This document shows positions 34,996 to 44,455 of a stretch of DNA of 64,000 bases, in pieces (position 1 is the stretch's first letter; every line of letters starts with the position of its first letter). A program made the translations under genes and the position numbers. The notes below the pieces were generated by a model. The model saw only the letters and a program-made list of their open reading frames with translations, was not told the DNA's origin and did not search any database. The DNA comes from Mixophyes australis (lineage: Eukaryota; Chordata; Amphibia; Anura; Limnodynastidae), in NCBI GenBank assembly GCA_036250195.1, contig JAVHZZ010000002.1:276863960-276927959 (forward strand), read 5' to 3'.

Positions 34996-35871
34996 TGTCG
35001 AAGTCGTATAATTGGATGAACGAAAGTATATTGGTTAATATTGTTTTATTGGTCGATTGCACTCAGTATGCCACGCTACACGTGGCATACTGCGATCACA
35101 TGGTAAAATACGCACGTACACATTTAGTTATTTATATAATTCATATTCATATTGAATTCATTCTACAGTGATTTATGAGCAGATAGTATTTAGTTTATTA
35201 TTAGTTTATATATTATGATTATATGTACACCTCAGTGTTATTTAAGGTTCAGGTAATAGGAAATGTGTCATGTCTGATATCATTCTAATCCCCTAATCAT
35301 CAGCAGCTGTCCGGTGGATTCGGCGAAGAGATCGCATATTGCATACTCTAGTTATTGATGTTAGGGAATAAACCTTTAATATGATGCGGACTATAAAATG
35401 CTAATAGACTAGTTGTAACTGGAGTCTTGGCGGGAAGAAAGGAGCACATCCCCTGGAGAGATGACCCCCACCTTTGGATTCTTTAGTTTGAACTAGCCTA
35501 TGACCTGTTTACCCTGGACCCACCTGAAGTCTGGACCTATAGAAGCAAGCCACGTTATCTGCATTGTTCACTCTGTAACACTGAATGTATATATATCATA
35601 GCTGCGCTCCCACTAGCTTCAGTCTTCTCTGAGCACAGTATTCAAGGGTGAACTACTGTCCACCAGTACCCGTGGGAGCGCAGCGAAGCGCATGCAAGCG
35701 CAGCAGTATGTATGTATCTTTTGGTATTGGCTGTACTGTACTGTATTATATTATAATCATGTATTGAACTGTTAAAACTTTGCATCTGCTAAAATAAATT
35801 ACTTTGTGCGTAGGAAACACATTACAATCGCCTATGCAATGCTTATTTGAAAACGATAGAATTACTTTAAT
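34996..35871 (+). mobile_element. LTR-like insertion in the DIRS-like element
   Basis: This 876-bp insert is flanked by atatc at 34991-34995 and 35872-35876. It begins tgtcgaagtcgtataattgg and ends gaattactttaat, so it starts with TG but does not end in CA. It contains tgctaaaataaattactttg (polyadenylation-like) about 80 bp from its right end. A truncated copy lies inverted at 4604-5155. A solo LTR is the best guess. Confidence 0.65.
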
Positions 35872-35876
35872 ATATC

Positions 35877-37280
35877 CCATCCCTCATGTCCCCGTTATCT
35901 CATTTGGTGAGTTCCCCTGTGCCTTTGCTGCCAACTCATCAAGACCCCCCTAACCACACCATTAACCCTTTCCCGCTGCCTTTTTCTGGTAACTCTCTTG
36001 CCCAGTGTACATCTGGGGCATCATCTCATATAGTAACACAGATAGTTCTGCAGATGCAGCCAGATGTCGGCCAAGTTGAGTTACGCTCACAGCAAACTCC
36101 GGCTCCTTTCCCCTCAGATAGGCTTGTGGATAGTAATCCTGACAGGGCAGAGACCTGGCTTCCCCCCGCGGCTTTACAGCAGCAAATGGTGGGTCACACA
36201 GTATCAACATGGTCATTACCGTACCCCCCTACAGGACAGGTTGGTGCCTCAAGAGGAACATACATGGGCAGCTCCATAACTTCTCCTCTTAGGGCAATGC
36301 TTACACGCATATTAGAGACCTTATTTGCCCTTTTTTCCTGCGCATCCTAGTATGGAATCGCAGTTCTTTCCATCTGTGTCACAATACGTCAGGGACACTA
36401 GCTGCCATCCACAGGGGATCCCGTTCCGCTTGCAGTTGCTCAAGCAGTCCTGGGCATGGCTGGTGAGTATGATGGTTCCAGCATTCGCAGCATAAAACTC
36501 CCAGCCCTCCTATTTCCACGACCAGCGATGAGTCATCATCTTCAAGAGACCAGGGTCATCGCAAACAAATTAAAATTTTGAACACACATTTCGGAGGTAG
36601 CACGGGAAAAAGAAAGGTCATGTTAGAGCATTCCCTTCCTATGCCATCAGGGGGCGGGCGATGGTGAGGTGCCAAAACACGGCTCTGCTGATTGGCATAC
36701 GACCTAGTGTCAGGGACAAAATCAAATGGGGTTTCTATGTAGATATGCATGATCTAACTGTGGAAGCCAAAAAAGATTTAGAGACGGCATGCGCAAAAGT
36801 GGCGTTGTCGAAAAAGCTTATAGGAATTTCTCAAATTGGCTGACAGAGTACTGTGTGTTTTCAGCATGTTACCTTGAAACTAGACCTAACGCAATCATAG
36901 AGGAGTGGAAATACTTGCACATGATAAATGAGATGTATACACCTGGTGCACGTATGATAAGCAGTTTCGGGAAAAAGTTCACAGCCAACCTTCCATCACT
37001 TTAGCCTTCAAAGATCTGGATGAAGTTAAATCGGGCTCAAATAACACCAGGTTATAGACTCCCCTCGACGAGGTTTCAATGTGGAGACGAGGTGCTCCCC
37101 ATTCGTCAAAGAATAGATGTTTTGCATTCAACAATTCCTCCTGTAGTAGAGGAGAAGTGTGTAAATACAGACACACCTGTTCAAATTGCCACAGAACACA
37201 TCCTGTCAGAAATTGCCCAAAGAATATCACAGCTCCCAATAGAGGACGCGGTGGCGCATGAGGTACTGACTAAGGCCAAT
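35877..37280 (+). pseudogene. DIRS-like retroelement, rest of gag with Cys/His cluster
   Basis: Frames shifted against each other encode RPSVRDKIKWGFYVDM, ETRPNAIIEEWKYLHM and YTPGARMI. A cysteine/histidine cluster follows at about 37115-37220: CFAFNNSSCSRGEVCKYRHT followed by CSNCHRTHPVRNC. This CCCH-plus-knuckle arrangement is usual for the gag of DIRS-type elements. Several frameshifts and stops are present. Confidence 0.65.
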
Positions 37281-37289
37281 TCTCCTATC

Positions 37290-38240
37290 ATATTACCCAC
37301 CCTAGACAAATGGCTCTCCCTCTACCCCGATGGTTCTAAGGCCTCCTTCCTTTGTGAGGGTTTATCGTATTGGTTTCCGCCTCCCCATCGATGGTGGGGT
37401 GGCCGCAGCCGATGTGAAAAACCATCGTTCTGTATATTTGCAAAGAGGCATCTTGGCAGAAAAGATTCAAAATGAGTTAGGCCTTGGACGCAAGGTGGGA
37501 CCATTTTTCTCTCCACCCATATCCAATTTGGTCATTTCCCCAGTCGGTATAGTCCCGAAGAAAATTGCCGGTAAATACTGCTTGATACAGCACTTATCAC
37601 ACCCCGCGGGCAAGTCGGTAAATGACGCTAATGATCCGCAAGTCTGTTAAGTGACACATCAATCTTTTGAAGAAGCGTTTGCTTTAGTAAGAAAATTTTA
37701 AAGTGGGGCCCTGAAGGCTAAATTAGATATAGAATCTGCCTTTCTGCTTCTTCCTTCACCCCGAGTCATTTAAATTCATGGGATTTAAAATAGATGGTAA
37801 CTACTACATATATAAGTGTCTTCCAATGGGCTCTTCGGTCTCATGTGCCTATTTTGAGACATTTAGCTCCTTTTTTCATTGGTGCCTACAGGCAGGAATG
37901 GGTCACCATGGGATAGCACACCATTTAGTCGATTTCCTATTCGCGGGTCCGCCCGATTCTTCTTGTTGCGCCGACACCCCTTCTTCTGCACAAGCCCTTT
38001 TTAGCATCATGGACATTCCAGTTGTCCAGGATAAAACTGAAGGCCCTTCCACATGCCTGTCATTTTTAGGCATCGAAATAAACACAATAACTGATTGTTG
38101 TTATTTACCCCTTGACAAAATTAAAAAGTTAGAATCTCTGATAACAGAAATGATTTCTTCCTCCTTTAGCACGTGGGATTTGCGTATATGGAGGCGTTTT
38201 CTTTTGTCTTTTAACGGGATTCGGATATGGCCTACCCAAG
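37290..38240 (+). pseudogene. DIRS-like reverse transcriptase remnant
   Basis: Motifs in order are WLSLYPDGSKASFLCEGL, ISPVGIVPKKIAGKYCLIQH, ALKAKLDIESAFLLLP, KCLPMGSSVSCAYFE, HHLVDFLFAGPPDS and TEGPSTCLSFLGIEI. These match DIRS/YR-retrotransposon reverse transcriptase. The catalytic YLDD is replaced by HLVD at about 37922-37933. Stops near 37648 and 37700 and a frameshift near 37770 confirm inactivity. Confidence 0.85.
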
Positions 38241-38249
38241 CAATTTCTA

Positions 38250-38680
38250 GTATAAATTTGGTCTTGCACACAGACACCTCAAGGGCCAAAGGTTTCGGGG
38301 CTTCGGGGGAGTGGTGTGCTGCATCTTTGCCTCATTCATGGCGGATTAGTGGTTTTATACGAAACTTACTAACTTTAGAATTGTTTCCTATAGTAGTAGC
38401 CTTGGAATTGTGGGCTCCTTGTTTACGCGGCAGGAGAATGTTTTTTTGGTGTGACAATCTTGGTGTGGTTCAGGCTATTAACCGCCAGAGTGCCTCCTCA
38501 CGCTAAGTAATTAATCTGCTGCGGGTTCTGGTTTTGAAATTCCTGAAATTTGACATTAACTTTTCTGCTCGCGACGTTCCTGGCGCTGACGAGCTGGCGG
38601 ACGCTCTTTACCGGTTTAATTGGCGTTGCTTCAGAACTCTAGCTCCACGCGCTTGGCTGAGTGGCTTAACTTGTCCCTCT
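38250..38680 (+). pseudogene. DIRS-like RNase H and following linker
   Basis: HTDTSRAKGFGA, LTLELFPIVVALELW and FFWCDNLGVVQAIN supply the D, E and D positions of an RNase H fold. After a stop at 38504, DVPGADELADALYRF and RCFRTLAPRAW continue the DIRS-type C-terminus. The reading is cut at 38680 by an L2 insertion. Confidence 0.8.
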
Positions 38681-39520
38681 TATCATCATCATCATCATTT
38701 ATTTATATAGCGCCAACATAATCCGTAGCGCTTTACAATTGGTGACAAACATAGTAAACTAATAAACAAACTGGGTAAAACAGACAAAGAGGTGAGAAGG
38801 CCCTACTCGAAAGCTTACAATCTATTGGACAATGGGAGTTTGACACATGAGGTTAAGTCTACATTTGCAGTCGGCCCAGCCAGACTGCAAAGGTAAAGGT
38901 GACTCATAAGCTAAATGATCCTGTCACACAACAATGTTGATCAAGGGGTAGTTGTATAACAGGTGGTAATAGGGTAGTGTAGTGAAGTTAAGAGGGTGGT
39001 TGAGGAATATTATAAGCTTTTCTGAAGAGGTGGGTTTTCAGAGAATGCTTGAAAGCTTGTAGACTAGAGAAAAGTCTTATTGTGCGAGGGAGAGAATTCC
39101 ATAGAGTGGGTGCAGCCCGGAAAAAGTCCTGTAACCGGGAATGGGAGGATGTAATGAGTGTGGATGAGAGACGCAGATCTTGTGCAGAACGGAGTTGCCG
39201 AGTTGGGAGATATTTTGAGACAAGAGAGGAGATGTATGTTGGTGCAGATTTGTTGATGGCCTTGTAGGTTAGTAAGAGTATTTTATATTGGTTTCGGTAG
39301 AAAACAGGCAACCAGTGTAGAGACATACAGAGTGATTCAACAGAGGAATAACGATTTGCAAGGAAAATCAATCTTGCCGCAGCGTGCAAAATAGATTGTA
39401 GGGGTTTGAGTCTGTTTTTGGGAAGGCCAGTAAGGAGGGAATTGCAATAGTCAATGCGGGAGATGATAAGTGCATGAATTAAGGTTTTTGCAATGTCTTG
39501 TGTGAGATGGCAGATGGCAG
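38681..39520 (-). mobile_element. L2-type LINE 3' fragment, copy 1
   Basis: On the minus strand this encodes LIHALIISRIDYCNSLLTGL, then AAARLIFLANRYSSVESLC, LHWLPVFYRNQYKILLLTYK and APTLWNSLPRTIR, the C-terminus of an L2/Rex-like LINE. The 3' end is a short UTR finishing gctatataaataaatgatg plus (atg)n at 38681-38700. It is 5'-truncated and interrupts the DIRS-like element. Confidence 0.85.
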
Positions 39521-39529
39521 ATGGTCGAG

Positions 39530-39800
39530 TCGGGATAAGGTGTATTGCAGAGGCGTCGCTGGCCCCATCTACTAGAAATATATATAATTTGGCATGGCAG
39601 CGTTGGTTGGGTTTTCAAGCGTCTGTTAACAGCGACCCGTCATGTCAGTTCGCCTCTGTGACAGGATGGACCGACTATGCCACACTGTATGTTATTGCTG
39701 GGAACCGGCTGGGCTTACTTTGCCACCGTCCCCTTTCGTTATTCGGAATACGCCCCACCTTCCGCAGTGGGAGGGGCCTACAATGCTGCCACCACTGAGC
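39530..39800 (+). pseudogene. DIRS-like tyrosine recombinase, N-terminal remnant
   Basis: After the L2 insertion, AEASLAPSTRNIYNLAWQRW matches the core-binding start of DIRS tyrosine recombinases. A stretch GWTDYATLYVIAGNRLG follows. The catalytic R-H-R-Y part is missing, so the enzyme is truncated at about 39800. Confidence 0.65.
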
Positions 39801-39837
39801 TCCTTTATGGCGCTCAGAACCACGTTCCTTTTGGGTA

Positions 39838-40551
39838 ACTGTCACTGCTAGTGTACTCCTGTGCTGGTACACTTGGGCTGGTAACTTCAGACCTCTTACT
39901 ATGGATCCGGGTTGCTGTGGATGGATCCTCCCTGGCCTATCACACTGACTAGTGCAGACAGAGCGGTGGTACTGGAAAAGCTTGGGTCCAAACCTCAGAC
40001 AGCCGGAGAACGAATTAGAAATAGGGTCTAATCTGCAGGTCACAGGATTACAGCAATATTGAAGAAGTTGTCAAGCAGGTCTTTGAAGCAGAGTGATGTT
40101 TATTGCTCAAGTGTCCTAACAAGGACAGTTCCACTGATTAGAGGTATCAGTGGTCAGGTCAGATGGAACATCAGAATGATACATTACATGCTTACACAGT
40201 TCACCTTTTATACAGTTCTGACATAACTCCTAGCAGAGGTAAGCCAGCCCCTTGGACCTAGCTGGCTCCAGCCCGTCTAGAATACTCACTCAGATCTCAG
40301 GATGTAATCTAATTTTGCATCTAACACAATTTAACTTCCATATCCCTCCTTCAGATGTTCTGTCTCTATTGTTTAGAGTTCCTGTCTGTCTAACAGGACC
40401 TGCATTCAGGTAACAGCCCCCTTTTGTGCATTCAAGTGTTGGTCACTCACATTGAATAGACTTAATTAGCCTTAATGAGGACATCCTCTAGACTACACAA
40501 CAGATTTACAAATGCTTATCAGAAATCAAACCTATACCTTAGATATGAATG
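39838..40551 (-). repeat. Interspersed repeat A, longer copy (LTR-like)
   Basis: The last 210 bp match window positions 1-219. On the minus strand, gagcaataaacatcactctg supplies an AATAAA signal about 450 bp in, consistent with an LTR. No partner LTR or target duplication was found, so this may be a solo LTR. Confidence 0.5.
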
Positions 40552-40604
40552 CATTTCCTTGCACCAAGATATGCAAAAGGCTTTCAAAACAAAGTCTTAT
40601 TCTA

Positions 40605-41608
40605 TCACAATCTAGCACAATATATAGAGCCATCCTCTGACCCCTGCACAATACATAGAGCCATCCTCTGACCCTGCACAACAGAGAGCCATCCTCTGAC
40701 CCCTGTGCAATACATAGAGCCATCCTCTGACACCTGCACAATACATAGAGCCATCCTCTGACCCTGCACAACAGAGAGCCATCCTTTGACCCTGCACAAC
40801 ACAGAGCCATCCTCTGACCCTGTACAACACAGAGGACATCCTCTGACCCCTGCACAATACATAAAGCCATCCTCTGACCCCTGCACAATACACAGAGCCA
40901 TCCTCTGACCCCTGCACAACACAGAGAGCCATCCTCTGACCCTTTCGCAATACATAAAGCCTTCTTCTGACCCCTGCACATTACATAGAGCCTTCCTCTG
41001 ACCCCTGCACAACACAGAGAGCCATCCCCTGACCCCTGCACAACACATAAAGCCATCCCCTGACCCCTGCACAATACATAAAGCCTTCTTCTGATCCCTG
41101 CACAGCACAGAGACCCTTCCTCTGACCCCTGCACAGCACAGAGAGCCATCCTCTGACCTCTGCACAATACACAGAGCCATCCTCTGACCCCTGCACAATA
41201 CATAGAGCCATCCTCTGACCCCTGCGCAATACATAGAGCCATCCTCTGACCCCTGTGCAATACATAGAGTCATCTTCTGACCCCTGTGCAATACGTAGAG
41301 CCATCCTCTGACCTCTGCACAATATATAGAGCCATCCTCTGACCCCTGCACAACACAGAGCCATCCTCTGACCCCTGCACAGCACAGCGAGCCTTCTTCT
41401 GATGCCTGCACAGCACAGAGACCCTTCCTCTGACCCCTGCACAGCACAGAGAGCCATCCTCTGACCCCTGCACAATACACAGAGACATCCTCTGACCCCT
41501 GCACAATACACAGAGCCATCCTCTGACCCCTTCACAATACATAGAGCCATCCTCTGACCTCTGCACAATACATAGAGCCATCATCTGAACCCTGCACATT
41601 ACATAAAG
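40605..41608. repeat. 31-bp minisatellite
   Basis: About 32 head-to-tail units are built on the core ccatcctctgacccctgcac followed by aatacatagag. They carry block-wise variants (acacagaga, ttcttctga, tttcgcaata). Long ORFs in all minus frames result from the repeat. The array continues at 42957-43026 beyond an inserted element. Confidence 0.95.
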
Positions 41609-41666
41609 CGGCGGTTCCCAAACTGTGCGCCGCGGCTCCCAGGGCGCTGTCTCAGGGGTGCCGCGG

Positions 41667-41845
41667 GCCAGCCATAATAAAACCAAACAGAAACACTTAC
41701 CAATCCGCGCGGCGCCAGGACCCAGCATCCTCCTCTCTCACCCAGCTGTCATATCAGTGACAGCTGCTGCGTGAGAGAGGAGGATGCTGGGTCCCGGCGC
41801 CGCGCGGATTGGTAAGTGTTTCTGTTTGGTTTTATTATGGCTGGC
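41667..41845. repeat. Near-perfect 179-bp palindrome
   Basis: The left arm gccagccataataaaaccaa...catcctcctctctca (41667 to about 41742) pairs with tgagagaggaggatg...ttggttttattatggctggc (about 41772-41845) with one substitution. Between them a second inverted repeat, cagctgtca/tgacagctg, closes the tip. A single-stranded copy would fold into one long hairpin. Confidence 0.95.
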
Positions 41846-41859
41846 GCGCGGCAGAGGGG

Positions 41860-42760
41860 GCAAAGTGAGAGAGGGATAGAGGAGAGTGACAGCGTGACAG
41901 GAGGGGGACAGAGGAGAGTGACAGCGTGACAGGAGGGGGACAGAGGAGAGTGACAGCGTGACAGGAGGGGGACAGAGGAGAGTGACAGCATGACAGGAGG
42001 GGGACAGAGGAGAGTGACAGCGTGACAGGAGGGGGACAGAGGAGAGTGACAGTGTGACAGGAGGGGGACAGAGGAGAGTGACAGCGTGACAGGAGGGGGA
42101 CAGAGGAGAGGGACAGCGTGACAGGAGAGGAACAGAGGAGAGTGACAGCGTGACAGAAGAGGGACAGAAGAGAGGGACAGCGTGACAGAAGAGGGACAGA
42201 AGAGAGGGACAGCGTGACAGAAGAGGGACACAGGAGAGGGACAGCGTGACAGGAGGGGGACAGAGGAGAGTGACAGCATGACAGGAGGGGGACAGAGGAG
42301 AGTGACAGCGTGACAGGAGGGGGACAGAGGAGAGGGACAGCGTGACAGGAGGGGGACAGCGTGGCAGAGGAGCTGTGACAGAAGGCAGAGGAGGGGGACA
42401 GAGGGCAGAGGAGCTGGGACAGAGGGCAGAGGAGGGGGACAGAGGAGAGGGACAGCGTGACAGGAAGGGGACAGAGGAGAGTGACAGGAGGGGGACAGAG
42501 GAGAGGGACAGCGTGACAGGAGGGGGACAGCGTGGCAGAGGAGCTGTGACAGAGGGCAGAGGAGGGGGACAGAGGGCAGAGGAGCTGGGACAGAGGGCAG
42601 AGGAGGGGGACAGAGGAGCTGGGACAGCGTGACAGAGGGCAGAAGAGGGGGACAGTGGGCAGAGGAGGAGGACAGCGTGAGAGGGGCAGTGGAGGGGGAC
42701 ATCGTGACAGGAGGGAGACAGTGTGACAGAGGGCAGAGGGGGCAGCGTGAGAAAGGGCAG
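41860..42760. repeat. Purine-rich minisatellite inside hAT-type copy 2
   Basis: Units of about 32 bp (gacagcgtgacaggaggggg plus acagaggagagt) repeat about 15 times. They then change to shorter gcagaggagctgggacagag units, of which a block of about 100 bp is itself duplicated (42340-42440 and 42515-42625). One strand is almost purely purine. Confidence 0.9.
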
Positions 42761-42956
42761 AGTGTCTGGATGCAGAGGGGGCATTTTTGCATACAACTAA
42801 ATAAGCATTTCTGTCCTGACCTAAATACTTATTACAATTTTTTGACCCAACTACTTCTAAAACAGGACTGCTCGGTAATTATTTTGGAGCGGTGCCTTAA
42901 AAAAAATTATGGAGACTCTAAGGGTGCCGCGAACTGCAAAAGCTTGGGAACCACTG

Positions 42957-43026
42957 ACATAGAGCCATCATCTGACCCCTGCACTACACAGGGAGCCATC
43001 CTCTGGTCCCTGCACAATACAGAGTG
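42957..43026. repeat. 31-bp minisatellite, right remainder
   Basis: About two more units (agccatcatctgacccctgc, then gagccatcctctggtccctg) of the array at 40605-41608 resume after the hAT-type insertion. Confidence 0.9.
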
Positions 43027-43069
43027 ATGTATTTTGATACTATAATTTTCACTAAAACATTCCTGGGCT

Positions 43070-43262
43070 TAAATGTATCAAGCTACGAGTGAGTTTCTGG
43101 CAGGTTTGAAAAGTGGAGATGTTGCCTATAGCAACCTATCAGATTCTTGCTGTCATTTATTTAGAACATTCTACAAATTCAAAGCTAGAATCTAATTGGC
43201 TGCTCTAGGCAACATCTCCACTTTTTAAACACCGGAAACTCACAGCTTGATACATTTACTCC
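43070..43262. mobile_element. Palindromic MITE
   Basis: The two ends are inverted copies over about 60 bp: taaatgtatcaagct...gtggagatgttgcctatagc on the left and gctctaggcaacatctccac...agcttgatacatttac on the right. This is a very abundant frog foldback element as I remember it. There is no ORF. Confidence 0.85.
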
Positions 43263-44455
43263 CTAAGGCTAAATGTATCATGTCCGATTGTTAAAATTGC
43301 GGTGTTAACACCCGCGATTTTAGTCCCAAACTCATCAAATGTATGAAGCTGCAATTTTTACCCTGATCTTCAAAATCGCTTGTCATCTCTGGCGCTTTGC
43401 TGCGATGTAAACACTCCCGTGTTAGCTAACTCTCCTGTGTTGTAGCAGCGAGTTGTATAAACACATCACTGTTACACTGGAGCTCGGGCAGCTGTCAAAA
43501 CAGTAAAAAAGTAGATAAAAGATAAAAAAAAAAAAGAGTGGGGTCCCCCCTCTATTCAGTCAACCCAAGTGCTGCCACCCCACTGCTGGTTCCGTGAAAA
43601 TCGGGGAAAAATTTTGCATGGGGTTCCCGTTTTTCACAGAACCAGCACTAGGCAAACCAGCCGGAGTTGGAGGCACTATAGCAGGGGGACATGCAGCAGG
43701 GGTCCCCATAATGACTAACCAACCCCAGGCTGTTCAGCACTGGGCTGGATTCCCTAGGGAGTGGGGTCCGCTGAAAAAAAATGAGCGGGCCCCCTTCCTA
43801 GGGACACCCAGCCCAGTGCTGATAGCACTAGGGCTCTTCCTACACCTCTGGGCGGTGGGTGTAGGGCAATAACGGCGCATATATGGTTAAAAAAACAAAC
43901 TGACTCCATTTTGTTTTGTGGAACTACAAGTCCCATCCAGCCAGGTTGCCCTAAATAGTGTGGGCATGCTGCTACTTGTATAACTACAAGCACCAGCATA
44001 GCCACGGCAGCCAGGGCGTGTTGGCACTTGGAGAACCACAAGTGCCAACTTGCCCTGACACCCAGGGCTGGCTGGGACCTGTAGTTCCACAAAACAAAAT
44101 GTTAAATAAACCACCACTCCCTTGTTAACACCACTAACATTTATTAAAGATAATAAACCCACAATAAACACCCTCATTTACACCATAGTTTTTTATTAAA
44201 AATAATAAATTCCCAAAATGCTCACCAATGAAGTTTTCTCCTTTTGTCCGCAGCTTTCAATCCAAAAATGGCTGTAAACCAAGTCCAAAATAAATTTGTA
44301 TCCAAAGTCCTGGCTTGCCCCAGTCTGAAAGTTATTTATACTTCCAAATGTCCTGGCTTGACAAAGTCCAAAAACAATTTGTAGATCCAAAAGTCCTGGC
44401 TTGCTCCAGTCCAAAGTTATTTATACTTCCAAATGTCCTGGCTTGTAATCTTGAA
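43263..44455. repeat. Composite repeat with a chain of hairpins
   Basis: Four successive inverted repeats lie here. They are aaaattgcggtgttaacacc (29-bp palindrome, 43294-43322), ctggttccgtgaaaatcggg with cccgtttttcacagaaccag (about 43585-43648), cagcactgggctgg with cacccagcccagtgctg (about 43735-43822), and ttttgtggaactacaagtcc with its complement ending at about 44098. A 104-bp unit (cttccaaatgtcctggcttg) is tandemly repeated at about 44270-44445. It looks like nonautonomous DNA transposon material; the superfamily is not assigned. Confidence 0.65.

Larger units (their letters stand above)
41609..42956. mobile_element. hAT-type nonautonomous element, copy 2, intact ends
   Basis: The terminal inverted repeats cggcggttcccaaact and the complement of agcttgggaaccactg (cagtggttcccaagct) bound this 1348-bp element. 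It is flanked by acataaag (41601-41608) and acatagag (42957-42964), an 8-bp target duplication with one mismatch, which is the hAT signature. Inside are a 179-bp near-perfect palindrome (41667-41845), a minisatellite (about 41860-42760) and a 3' segment gcatacaactaaataagcat shared with the copies at 5953 and 56935. No transposase is encoded. Confidence 0.9.

Noticed and set aside
40605..41608. CRISPR-like regularly spaced array
   Set aside because: Units are contiguous 31-bp tandem repeats without unique spacers, in a vertebrate intron.
40532..41728. Four overlapping minus-strand ORFs of up to 304 codons
   Set aside because: They follow the 31-bp minisatellite. A period not divisible by three cycles all frames, giving the same three peptides in every ORF, so they are artefacts.
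41738..42796. ORFs of about 350 codons on the minus strand rich in Pro, Leu, Ser and Cys
   Set aside because: These are simple translations of the purine-rich minisatellite in hAT-type copy 2, on its complementary strand.
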